DNA from: Ignavibacteriota bacterium
GTDB lineage: Bacteria > Bacteroidota > Ignavibacteria > UBA10030 > SZUA-254
Assembly (NCBI GenBank): GCA_016212665.1
Contig: JACREZ010000001.1
Location: 1-46,185, forward strand
Direction of reading: 5' to 3'
DNA: 46,185 nucleotides
The notes beneath the pieces were generated by a model, which worked only from the letters and a program-made list of their open reading frames with translations, searched no databases and was not told the DNA's origin. Every line of letters begins with the position of its first letter. The first letter of the stretch is position 1. Made by a program: the position numbers and the translations under genes. Of the stretch, positions 1 to 8,299 are shown piece after piece.

Positions 1-3000
1 GTAATGACAGCCGAACAAATTAACTCAGGGAGTTCAAACACAACGAATGCGTGGAAGTACATGCTCAATGGAGAAGCGAGCGACTATTGGTATTGGGATG
101 GTTCGCAAAACGGAATCTGGGATTCACATCCGACTCGTGCTGTAAATCAGGCGGTACAGTACGCGCAATCAGTTGTCAACTCTGGAAGCGATTTGACCGG
201 ACCGACAATTTTTCAACCGCAACGTGAGCCATACAATCCCGGCGCGACAGAATGGGGAATCAATCAGCCAAGTGATATGACTGTCTGGACGTATGTGTTT
301 GATGTTCATGGATTGAAATCGGTGAAGTTGAAATATCGAACGGATGTTGATGGAGTAAATTCAACTTCATCATCGCAGAACGAAACATACTCCGGTGGAA
401 GCGAAGTAAATGCTTGGGTTGAATTGAACATGAGCGGCGTAACGAAATCGTCAACAACGAATCCATCGCCGTTGTACAAAGCAAAAGAATTTTCAGCACA
501 GATTACCGGGCTCAACAATGTTTTGCTTGATTATTACGTCGAAGCGGTTGATAGTTTTGATAACGTGAGCAAGTCGGTTATTTCGCATGTATGGATTGGA
601 CAAAACTCAGGTGGAGGCGGAGGAGAAAGCGGAGTGAGTTGGTCGCCGGTGAATCCAACGAATAATGATACGATTACTATTACAGTTTCAGGTGCAACAC
701 AGGGAGCGAAATTACATTGGGGAGTGAACAATGTCGGAAGCAGTTGGCAGACACCGAACAGTGTGTATCGTCCTGCCGGTTCAACGCTCTTTAATGGAAC
801 AGGACCGGCTGTCGAATCGCCAATGACCGGACCTGACACAGCAAGCAAACTCACAATCAAGTTAGGACCGTTCAACAATGTTGCTCAAGCGGTAAGCAAG
901 ATTGCGTTTGTCATTCATTACAATGACAATACATGGGACAACAACAGTGGACAGGATTATCACATTGAGTTGCCCGACACATCTCAACCGACACAAACCT
1001 TCACGATGGATGGACAACTTGATGTGTCTGCTCAATCGGTTGCTTCTAACGGAGGACTCAATTTATATCTCGGTTGGAATAATACAGAGTTATATGTTGC
1101 AACACAATCCGCTCAACAGCAAGGGGGCGATATGTTTATTTTTGTGTCTGATTCTCAGCGAGCAGTGACGACTGCTCAATGGGCGAAAGCAGGAAGTGTT
1201 GCCGCGTGGGATGTTTTTCTCGGCAACGAAAGTTCCAACAATTGGAACGGCTGGTTTGATAAAGGCACCTCAACAACCGTAACAAACTCGGCAGGAACAT
1301 ACCTCGAAGGGACAATAAATATTTTGCAGGAATTCGGTAAGATTCCCGCAAAACTCTACATCGCAGTAGGAAAATATCAAACACCGGATGGCGGAAGTTT
1401 AACAGCGCAAGTTCCGGCAGGAAATGGAAACGGAAACATCGAACCAACTGAGTTGTATGAATTTGATTACACGTTCTCTGGTGTTTCACCTCCTGCAGCA
1501 CCGAATCTATCTTCGCCATCGAACGGGGCGACAAATCAAACAACTACTGTAAGTTTGCAGTGGAGCGCTTCTTCCGGGGCGACTCTGTATCATGTTGCTC
1601 TTTCGATTGATTCAACATTTACAGCAACAATCGTCAATGACTCGAACGTCAGTTCGACAGGCAAGAGTGTAAGTTCACTTTCTTATAGTACAAAATATTA
1701 TTGGCGTGCGCGAGCAAAGAACGCAGGTGGTTGGGGAGATTGGTCAGCGACTTGGAATTTCACAACGATGGCTCAACCTCAGCCGCCCGACACTCCTGTT
1801 CTTTTGTTCCCGCCAAACGATACAACAAACATATTGAGAGATGTTACCTGTCAATGGCAGTCTTCATCAGGCGCGACTGCATACCATATTGCAGTATCAA
1901 AAGATTCTGCTTTCGCGACGACAATAGTCAATGATTCGCTTGTCAATTCAACATTCAAACAAGTCAGTTCGCTTTCAATCAATACAACATATTACTGGCG
2001 AGTGCGTGCAAAGAATTCGGTTGGCTGGAGTGCGTGGACTTCTGTTCGTAATTTTACTTCAGGAAATCCGTACCCAAGAGTTTCGATTCATGACATACAA
2101 TTTGTTCCCGATAGTTTGCTTGTGTGTCTTGATGAAGGAGTATGTCCCCCTTCTTCTCAATATTCTCAGTACGTAGGAGATACAGTGACGATCACAGCAT
2201 TGTGTATAGCGCCACCAAGAACTTTAAAATTTGGTGGAGGATTTAGTTTGCTCGTATCTGATACAGGAGCGTATGGTCTTTGGAAGGGTGTGTTAGTAAT
2301 CGCAAATAGTTCTGACACCAATCAGCTTATATCGGATGGAATTATGGAAATTAAAAGGGGAAAAGTTTTTGAAATGCTTTGTGTGGTAAATGAGTTTTCT
2401 GGAGAACCTCTTGTAACAAATACACACTTGACCCCCTTGCCGGGGAATTCTATAAAAATATTAGGGACAAAAAATGTTCCTATACCGATCAAATCAAATC
2501 TAACAGATGTTAAGAAATATCAAACTGCCGAACCGAGAGAAGGCATATATACTTATATAACAGATGTTGTGGTTATCGGTTATATTAACGTTGGCGGTGG
2601 AACAGCATTTACTGTTGTAGATGATATAGGAAATGAAGTTACCATTACTCGTTTGACAATAGACCAAGAAATCCCTCTCCCTGAACTCTATTCTTCTATT
2701 GATACGTTGCGTGGCTTGGTGTACTCAGTCTTCTCGTCACCTTATCCAGCATATTCAAAATGTTACATTACACCGATTACACCAAGCGATATTGTTTACG
2801 CCTCACATTACGTTTCGCCAACTTCATTAAATTTTGGTTATGCTCAAGTAGATTCAAGTCGTATTGGCTCTTTTTGTTTTTACAATCAACTTGGTACAAG
2901 TATAACGGTGCAATCCATTGTTTCTACGAATCCGGTGTTTACTGTTTTTCCCGAAACGACAACAATCCCTGCTCGTTCTTCGAAATCATTCAATGTCACG

Positions 3001-3567
3001 TTCACACCTACAAACACGGGGGATTTCTCCGGTTACATTTTGCTTACACACACAGCATCAAGCCAGCCGGAAAGTATTTTTGTGAATGGAACAGGTGTCT
3101 CGTATGCGCCAATTGATGTTTCTATCTCTGTTTTCGAAGGATGGAATTTACTCTCGCTTCCGGTTTTAGCGGGAAATGATTCAGTGCATCATATTTTCCC
3201 TCAGGCTCTGTCTCAACCATTTTTCTTTGACCATTCAAATGGATATGGTACAAGTCAAAGAATTGAACGTGGGAAAGGTTACTGGCTGAAATTCGATACG
3301 ACGCAAAATATTTCAGTGAGTGGATTTCAGATAGACGCTGATACCATAGACGTGAAAGCAGGATGGAATCTTATCGGAACCATTTCTGAACCTGTTTCCA
3401 TAGATTCGGTTATATCAATTCCCGATGGAATTATTTCTTCTCAGTTCTTTGGATATCATTTCGGTTATGTTTCTCCAACTGTGCTTGAACCTGCAAAGGG
3501 TTATTGGGTGAAAGTAAGTCAAGATGGAAAGATATACTTATCAGGTACAACAATGTATAAGCGATAG
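1..3567 (+). CDS. Secreted multidomain protein, C-terminal part (possible GH57-like glycosidase), 5'-partial
   Basis: The reading frame is open from the first base, so the true start lies left of the window; the Met codon at 4 is probably internal. About 1,188 residues are visible. Residues 24-34 (GEASDYWYWDG) recall the aromatic-rich segment near the end of GH57 amylopullulanase-like domains, the only hint of an enzyme. Then come beta-rich regions, two fibronectin-III-like domains (about 499-590 and 594-688, each with YYWR.RAKN and GW), an OB-like stretch (about 835-930), an ASH/HYDIN-like Ig domain (about 935-1035), and two copies of a GWNL...GKGYW module (about 1045-1185). Extracellular location is inferred from domain content. 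Unlike the four cargo genes downstream, no NYPNPFNP sorting domain precedes the TAG stop. The catalytic part, if any, is outside the window, so the enzyme assignment is tentative. Confidence 0.6.
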   Translation, partial: VMTAEQINSGSSNTTNAWKYMLNGEASDYWYWDGSQNGIWDSHPTRAVNQAVQYAQSVVNSGSDLTGPTIFQPQREPYNPGATEWGINQPSDMTVWTYVFDVHGLKSVKLKYRTDVDGVNSTSSSQNETYSGGSEVNAWVELNMSGVTKSSTTNPSPLYKAKEFSAQITGLNNVLLDYYVEAVDSFDNVSKSVISHVWIGQNSGGGGGESGVSWSPVNPTNNDTITITVSGATQGAKLHWGVNNVGSSWQTPNSVYRPAGSTLFNGTGPAVESPMTGPDTASKLTIKLGPFNNVAQAVSKIAFVIHYNDNTWDNNSGQDYHIELPDTSQPTQTFTMDGQLDVSAQSVASNGGLNLYLGWNNTELYVATQSAQQQGGDMFIFVSDSQRAVTTAQWAKAGSVAAWDVFLGNESSNNWNGWFDKGTSTTVTNSAGTYLEGTINILQEFGKIPAKLYIAVGKYQTPDGGSLTAQVPAGNGNGNIEPTELYEFDYTFSGVSPPAAPNLSSPSNGATNQTTTVSLQWSASSGATLYHVALSIDSTFTATIVNDSNVSSTGKSVSSLSYSTKYYWRARAKNAGGWGDWSATWNFTTMAQPQPPDTPVLLFPPNDTTNILRDVTCQWQSSSGATAYHIAVSKDSAFATTIVNDSLVNSTFKQVSSLSINTTYYWRVRAKNSVGWSAWTSVRNFTSGNPYPRVSIHDIQFVPDSLLVCLDEGVCPPSSQYSQYVGDTVTITALCIAPPRTLKFGGGFSLLVSDTGAYGLWKGVLVIANSSDTNQLISDGIMEIKRGKVFEMLCVVNEFSGEPLVTNTHLTPLPGNSIKILGTKNVPIPIKSNLTDVKKYQTAEPREGIYTYITDVVVIGYINVGGGTAFTVVDDIGNEVTITRLTIDQEIPLPELYSSIDTLRGLVYSVFSSPYPAYSKCYITPITPSDIVYASHYVSPTSLNFGYAQVDSSRIGSFCFYNQLGTSITVQSIVSTNPVFTVFPETTTIPARSSKSFNVTFTPTNTGDFSGYILLTHTASSQPESIFVNGTGVSYAPIDVSISVFEGWNLLSLPVLAGNDSVHHIFPQALSQPFFFDHSNGYGTSQRIERGKGYWLKFDTTQNISVSGFQIDADTIDVKAGWNLIGTISEPVSIDSVISIPDGIISSQFFGYHFGYVSPTVLEPAKGYWVKVSQDGKIYLSGTTMYKR

Positions 3568-3633
3568 CGTTTTTTTCTTTTTGAACACCCGATTGTTTTT
3601 GATTTACTTCCTTTGTCCAAAAGAGAAAACCGA

Positions 3634-3663
3634 TTGCGAGAAGAACCGTATCGAAGTCATAAT
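3634..3663 (+). promoter_or_regulatory. Candidate promoter for the ebo operon
   Basis: TTGCGA (3634-3639) is followed after 18 bases by CATAAT (3658-3663), about 77 bases before eboA. It is the best -35/-10 pair found in the 173-base gap, but both boxes deviate from consensus, so this is a weak call. Confidence 0.25.
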
Positions 3664-3740
3664 GTTTTGCCGTGTTCGTTGGCTAAGAACAGTATGTTTT
3701 TATTGATTTCCATCTGCAAAAATCGTATTTTCTTCCCGCA

Positions 3741-4601
3741 ATGAACACCGTACACTTCCAAGCCAACCTTTCTGCAACCAAAGAATTTCTTTTCCGGTTG
3801 ATTTCAAAAAATGTAACCACCGATGCAAATACGTGGCTTCAATCTGTAACGGACGAAACCCAAACAGAACGACGCAAGTATCTTGCATTTAGCATGGCGC
3901 CGAGACATACGGGAAAGTCTCAACTCACGCTCAGTGAAGCGGAACTTACGGAAGCGAAGAACATCAGGAAGAATTGGCGACCGGAATTATGGTCTGCCGA
4001 GCAAGCAACTCGTGTTCTGATTCTTCTTTCATTCTTCAATGGAGATTTTGGAGCGTTCAAAAAAACACTCGACACGTTGTTCCTTTCGGCAGATGTCGGA
4101 GAACTTGTCGCGCTGTATTCAAGTCTGCCCCTTCTTCCGAACCCGACTGAATTTGCTGCACGTGCATCGGAAGGTGTTCGCACCAACATGACAAGCGTGT
4201 TCGATGCAGTAGTTCTGAACAATCCGTATCCTTCAGAATATTTAAGTGAGCAAGCATGGAATCAAATGGTGTTGAAAGCGATTTTTGTCGGTCGCCCGTT
4301 GTACAAAATCATCGGGCTTGACGAACGGAGAAATCCTGAACTTGCCCGAATGGTTTCTGATTTTGCACACGAGCGATGGGCGGCAGGCAGGACCGTAACT
4401 CCCGAAGCATGGCGACTCGTTGCGCCGTTTCTGCAAACCAATGAATCACTTCAAAACGATTTGAAGAAAGTGGAGAACGATAGCAATCACCTTCAACAGA
4501 AAGCCGCCGCATTGGTACTGAGGGAAGCGGGAATTTCTTCCACTCGAATTGAAGACACAAGGAGTTGGCAGACACTTGCCGATGAATGGTACTCTAAATA
4601 A
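3741..4601 (+). CDS. eboA: EboA family metabolite traffic protein
   Basis: This 286-residue protein is predicted to be mostly helical, with no signal peptide or membrane segment. It carries a strongly conserved block I recognise from EboA proteins: SLPLLPNP, RASEGVRTNM, FDAVVLNNPYPSEYLSE.AWNQMVLKA.F, GLDERRNPELA and FAHERWAAGR (about residues 130-215). EboA is the first gene of the ebo cluster; its biochemical activity is unknown, but the cluster is needed in cyanobacteria for moving a scytonemin precursor to the periplasm. It is followed by eboB on the same strand after a 288-base gap holding an inverted repeat. The start was chosen because MNTVHFQ is the first in-frame Met after a gap with no coding signal. 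Family assignment is firm; function is by family only. Confidence 0.9.
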   Translation: MNTVHFQANLSATKEFLFRLISKNVTTDANTWLQSVTDETQTERRKYLAFSMAPRHTGKSQLTLSEAELTEAKNIRKNWRPELWSAEQATRVLILLSFFNGDFGAFKKTLDTLFLSADVGELVALYSSLPLLPNPTEFAARASEGVRTNMTSVFDAVVLNNPYPSEYLSEQAWNQMVLKAIFVGRPLYKIIGLDERRNPELARMVSDFAHERWAAGRTVTPEAWRLVAPFLQTNESLQNDLKKVENDSNHLQQKAAALVLREAGISSTRIEDTRSWQTLADEWYSK

Positions 4602-4630
4602 TTTGATGAGTATGAATCTTGTACAAGAAA

Positions 4631-4828
4631 AATCCTAAACACGAAAACCTAATATCTAAACAAATTTTAAATTCTAATTTAGGGTAGTTCTAAAACTTCA
4701 ATTACAAATGTTTAACCGCTAAGCACACAAAGAATACGCAAAGTGGCGCAAAGAAAATAGAGTTTTTAGAACTACCCTTTATCAATACCATTTGTTGGAT
4801 AATTCTTATTTCGTGCTTGTTTAGGATT
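4631..4828. repeat. Nested inverted-repeat element between eboA and eboB
   Basis: The inner arms are AGGGTAGTTCTAAAACT (4681-4697) and AGTTTTTAGAACTACCCT (4761-4778), reverse complements apart from one extra base. The outer arms are AATCCTAAACACGAAA (4631-4646) and its near complement at 4809-4828, with a 4-base indel. The centre holds a string of CGCTAAGCAC/CGCAAAG units (about 4710-4755) of a kind common in bacterial intergenic repeats. No transposase is present, so this may be a MITE-like or decayed repeat. It fills most of the 288-base gap inside the ebo operon. Confidence 0.7.
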
Positions 4829-4889
4829 TTGATTTTAGATTTTCGGATTTACAAACCCGGATATTACTTTGAAAGCGTAAGATAAAATT

Positions 4890-5807
4890 ATGAACACTCA
4901 ACCTTTGAAATTTATTGACCCGCATGTTCACATGAGTTCACGAACGACGGACGATTACGAAGCAATGCATAAAGCAGGAATTGTTGCAGTCATCGAGCCG
5001 GCGTTCTGGCAGGGACAACTTCGTACGTCGGTCGGTTCCTTCCGCGATTATTTCAGCAGTCTGATTGGATGGGAACGGTTCCGAGCAAGTCAGTTCGGCA
5101 TCAAACATTATTGTACGATTGGACTCAACTCGAAAGAGGCGAACAATGAAGCGCTTTCGGAGGAAGTCATGGAAATTCTTCCCCTCTTTGTTTGCAAAGA
5201 TGGCGTTGTCGGTGTGGGCGAGATTGGTTACGATGACCAAACGGCGGCTGAGGATAAATATTTCCGCGCACAGATTGAACTCGCGAAAGAAGTGAATCTT
5301 CCGATTCAAATTCACACGCCGCACCGTGATAAAAAAGCAGGCACATCCCGAAGCATGGACGTATGCAACGAACATAAAGTTGACCCATCGCTCGTTATCG
5401 TTGACCACAACAATGAAGAGACGGTGAAGGAAGTTCTTGACCGCGGATTCTGGGCGGCGTTCACGTTGTATCCATTCACGAAGATGGGACCAGAGCGAAT
5501 GGTTGAGATTGTCCATCAGTACGGAAGTCGCCACATCATGATTAACAGCGCCGCAGATTGGGGAATCAGCGACCCGCTTGCCATGCCGAAAACAGCAGCG
5601 ATGATGCTCGAACGTGGAATTCCCCGCGAACATGTGATTGATGTTTGTTACAACAACGCGCTTGCCGCGTTTAGTCAGAGCGGACAGATGCGCGAAGAGG
5701 ACTGGCTCAATCCTCAGGAAATAAATCGGCTTGAAAAGTTTGGTGGCAATACGGTTCTGCGCGGCGGTCAGCCAACGCAAGTCGAGGCGACATCAAGAGT
5801 GAAATAA
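4890..5807 (+). CDS. eboB: EboB, TatD-family metal-dependent hydrolase
   Basis: This 305-residue cytoplasmic TIM-barrel amidohydrolase of the TatD type is the second ebo gene. Visible metal-site elements are DPHVH (residues 10-14) at the end of strand 1, the acidic VGVGEIGYDD loop (about 107-116), IQIHTPHRD (His near 144), VIVDHNNEE (His near 170) and NSAADWG (Asp near 224). TatD relatives are usually nucleases of about 260 residues; this one is longer, and the ebo version is thought to act on a metabolite, but its substrate is unknown. The eboC start lies 6 bases after its stop, suggesting co-translation. The AAATTATG context at 4890 fits the start, which is followed at once by the conserved barrel strand. 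Confidence 0.88.
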   Translation: MNTQPLKFIDPHVHMSSRTTDDYEAMHKAGIVAVIEPAFWQGQLRTSVGSFRDYFSSLIGWERFRASQFGIKHYCTIGLNSKEANNEALSEEVMEILPLFVCKDGVVGVGEIGYDDQTAAEDKYFRAQIELAKEVNLPIQIHTPHRDKKAGTSRSMDVCNEHKVDPSLVIVDHNNEETVKEVLDRGFWAAFTLYPFTKMGPERMVEIVHQYGSRHIMINSAADWGISDPLAMPKTAAMMLERGIPREHVIDVCYNNALAAFSQSGQMREEDWLNPQEINRLEKFGGNTVLRGGQPTQVEATSRVK

Positions 5808-5813
5808 AATAAT

Positions 5814-6713
5814 GTGAAACTCATTTCGTTCCTCCGCCTCGCGCGCCCGGCGAATATTCTCACCGCAATCGCGGACATCATGCTTGGGTATGCGGTATCC
5901 GGATTAGTTTCTTATTCCTCTACTTCGCTTGATTTTTCGATTGCAGAATATCAATCTTTCATCTTTCTGATTCTTTCTACAATTGGATTGTATGGAGGGG
6001 GAATTGTTTTCAATGATGTCTTCGATGCAGAACTTGATGCACGCGAGAGACCCGAACGGCTAATTCCGAGCGGGAAGGTTTCAAAAATATCTGCAATAAT
6101 TTTTGGAGTGATACTTTTCCTTGGAGCGATAATTTCAGCAAGTCAGATTTCGACGACGAGTGTAGTTATTTCATTCATCATCATTGGTTTGTCTCTTTTC
6201 TATGATGCCATTGGGAAGCACTTGTTTTTCGGACCAATCAACATGGGGCTGTGTCGTGCGATGAATTTGTTATTGGGAATGAGCGCTGTTCCATCCGCAT
6301 TGAGTACGCATTGGTATGTTGCATTGATTCCGCTTTTATATATTTCTTCCGTCACGATGTTCAGTCGTAGCGAAGTTCAAGGAGGTGGTAGGTCAACTCT
6401 TGTTTTCGGGTTTGTGATAAATATCCTTATCACAATTTCTGTACTTATTTTTTCAGTGATTTCATTACATACTATTCTGGGAACACTCCCATTTTTGTTT
6501 TTCTTTTTCCTGTTTACAAACATTCCGCTTGTGAAAGCAATTAAAGAGCCATCAGCGAATCAAATAAGAAACGCCGTGCGAGCCGGAGTGATTGGGTTGA
6601 TATTGTTAGATGCTTCCATCGCCGTAAGTTTCGGAGGATGGGGTTATGCGCTGATGATAGTTTTATTACTTCCCGTTTCAATTTTTCTTTCCAAAAGATT
6701 TGCTGTAACCTGA
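5814..6713 (+). CDS. eboC: EboC, UbiA-like membrane prenyltransferase
   Basis: This 299-residue integral membrane protein has about eight hydrophobic segments. It carries the two aspartate motifs of UbiA prenyltransferases: NDVFDAELD (about residues 66-74) for Mg-diphosphate binding, and the second motif around FYDAIGK (about 124-130) followed by GLCRAMNLLLGMS. The family moves polyprenyl or similar lipid tails onto small acceptors in the cytoplasmic membrane; in ebo clusters the acceptor is unknown, and lipid-anchoring of a trafficked metabolite is a reasonable inference. The frame opens with GTG at 5814 (VKLISFLRLARPANILTA); an ATG at 5812 is out of frame. The RPANILTAIAD start is typical of UbiA proteins. 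Confidence 0.87.
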   Translation: MKLISFLRLARPANILTAIADIMLGYAVSGLVSYSSTSLDFSIAEYQSFIFLILSTIGLYGGGIVFNDVFDAELDARERPERLIPSGKVSKISAIIFGVILFLGAIISASQISTTSVVISFIIIGLSLFYDAIGKHLFFGPINMGLCRAMNLLLGMSAVPSALSTHWYVALIPLLYISSVTMFSRSEVQGGGRSTLVFGFVINILITISVLIFSVISLHTILGTLPFLFFFFLFTNIPLVKAIKEPSANQIRNAVRAGVIGLILLDASIAVSFGGWGYALMIVLLLPVSIFLSKRFAVT

Positions 6714-6812
6714 TTGTGTGCTGATTTCCATCGTTCGGAATCTGGAAAAATTCTTCTATATTTGAGCCATGAAAATGTGGAAATCAATCATCTCTGATTC
6801 GAGAGTATTTAT

Positions 6813-7016
6813 GAAATCGTTGAAACGATTTCAAACGAGAGTGTTTTTTAGGAGGATGTCTCAAAAGTTGATAGGACAGGCATTCTTGCCTGTCACTGTC
6901 ACGTTTGTGAATATGACAGGTTTTCGGCAGACAAGAATGTCTGCCCTACTATTGTTTCCCCTTTTTAGACGGCTCACTTTTGCCATAGACGGAAGAGAAA
7001 CCGATTCATCGGTTTC
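6813..7016. repeat. Cluster of palindromes between eboC and eboD
   Basis: Four perfect palindromes sit in the 330-base gap: GAAATCGTT-GA-AACGATTTC (6813-6832), GACAGGCA-TTCT-TGCCTGTC (6875-6894), GGCAGACA-AGAA-TGTCTGCC (6926-6945) and GAAACCGAT-TC-ATCGGTTTC (6997-7016). The two middle ones are also inverted copies of each other, so 6873-6950 is a nested inverted repeat. They resemble REP/BIME-type elements. A 92-codon open frame runs across them but reads through the palindromes and is not considered a gene. Confidence 0.7.
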
Positions 7017-7043
7017 AAACATCAACGCGAACGGATGGATTGA

Positions 7044-8210
7044 ATGAAAACACTTCAACAGTCATTTTCCGTCGCCTTTCAGTATCCTGTACATTTTACT
7101 CAGGGAATTTTTCAGCAGGAAAATCCTCTCATCAGGAACATCTTCTCGGCAAATCTGAACGGATATGCTAAAAGAAAAGTGTTTGTTGTGATTGATGACG
7201 GCGTGCAGAAATGTTTTCCTACACTCCATCAGGAAATCAAAAACTATTTTTCAACCTTTAACGGAAGCATTGAATTATGCGGTGAACCGCTTATAATTCC
7301 CGGCGGTGAGTTTTCCAAGAACGATAACGGATTAGCCCGTCAAATCATTAAGGCGATTAATGATTTTGGCATTGACAGACATTCGTATGTCATAGCAATC
7401 GGCGGCGGAGCGATGCTTGACCTTGTTGGGTTTGCGGCGGCGATTGCACACAGGGGAATCCGACACATCAGAATTCCGACAACCGTTCTTTCGCAAAATG
7501 ATTCCGGCGTTGGAGTGAAGAACGGTATCAATGCATTCGGGAAGAAAAATTTTCTCGGTACGTTTGTTCCGCCGTATGCTGTCATCAACGATAGTCAGTT
7601 TCTTACTTCATTGCATGACAGAGATTGGCGTTCAGGAATTGCCGAAGCAATTAAAGTCGCGTTGATTAAAGATGCATCGTTCTTCAAATACATAGAAGAA
7701 CACACAACTCAATTGCTTTCCCGCGATATGGCAACGATGGAACAGGTGATTTATCATTGTGCCGAGTTGCATTTGAATCATATCAGAAGCGGCGACCCGT
7801 TCGAGTTGGGAACTTCGCGCCCGTTAGATTTCGGTCATTGGTCGGCGCACAAACTTGAGCAACTCACGTTGTATTCGATTCGACACGGAGAGGCAGTCGC
7901 GCTTGGCATCGCGCTCGACTCGACGTATTCATATTTGTCAGGCATGTTACCGGAGAGAGAGTTGGAAAAAATTCTCTCGTTGCTTAAGACATTGAAATTT
8001 GAATTATACATTCCCGAAATGTCATTCCATCTTGAAGATGAGCAACATCCGTTGAACATGATGAACGGACTGAACGAGTTCCGGGAACATCTCGGCGGCG
8101 TATTGACGATTATGTTGTTGGAACAAATCGGAAGGGGCGTGGAAGTGCATGAAATGAATTTATCGAAAATCAGAGAAGCGGTTCGCTTACTTGAAGCGCG
8201 CTCGAAGTGA
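7044..8210 (+). CDS. eboD: EboD, 3-dehydroquinate synthase-like sugar phosphate cyclase
   Basis: This 388-residue protein belongs to the dehydroquinate synthase / sugar phosphate cyclase superfamily. Visible are the NAD-binding glycine stretch AIGGGAMLDLVGFAAA (about residues 117-132), RIPTTVLSQNDSGVGVKNGIN (about 147-167), GIAEAIKVALIKD (Glu near 200, a likely metal ligand), FGHWSAHKLE (about 262-271) and IRHGEAVALG (about 278-287); the two His are the other expected metal ligands. True AroB would serve the shikimate pathway, but the ebo context and sequence point to the EboD subgroup, whose product is not established. The start at 7044 follows the palindrome cluster. Confidence 0.88.
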   Translation: MKTLQQSFSVAFQYPVHFTQGIFQQENPLIRNIFSANLNGYAKRKVFVVIDDGVQKCFPTLHQEIKNYFSTFNGSIELCGEPLIIPGGEFSKNDNGLARQIIKAINDFGIDRHSYVIAIGGGAMLDLVGFAAAIAHRGIRHIRIPTTVLSQNDSGVGVKNGINAFGKKNFLGTFVPPYAVINDSQFLTSLHDRDWRSGIAEAIKVALIKDASFFKYIEEHTTQLLSRDMATMEQVIYHCAELHLNHIRSGDPFELGTSRPLDFGHWSAHKLEQLTLYSIRHGEAVALGIALDSTYSYLSGMLPERELEKILSLLKTLKFELYIPEMSFHLEDEQHPLNMMNGLNEFREHLGGVLTIMLLEQIGRGVEVHEMNLSKIREAVRLLEARSK

Positions 8211-8299
8211 GTAAGAGATTTTTTTTCACCGCCCAACGGGTCGCATTCAAACTTCGCACATTAGTCGCGAAGGACACAATATAGTTTTTCATCAATTTT

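Noticed and set aside
4710-4757. CRISPR-like spacing of GCAAAG units
   Set aside because: Units are only a few bases, unevenly spaced, and have no spacers or cas genes nearby.
4938-5780. 280-codon open frame on the minus strand
   Set aside because: It lies entirely inside eboB in antisense and has no recognisable motif; eboB conservation explains the open frame.
6769-7047. 92-codon open frame between eboC and eboD
   Set aside because: It translates straight through four palindromes (the GQAFLPV...TRMSALL stretch is what such repeats encode by chance) and has no domain.
7044-8210. eboD as the housekeeping 3-dehydroquinate synthase (aroB)
   Set aside because: Its place in a full ebo cluster and the FGHWSAHKLE/IRHGEAVALG context favour the EboD subgroup.
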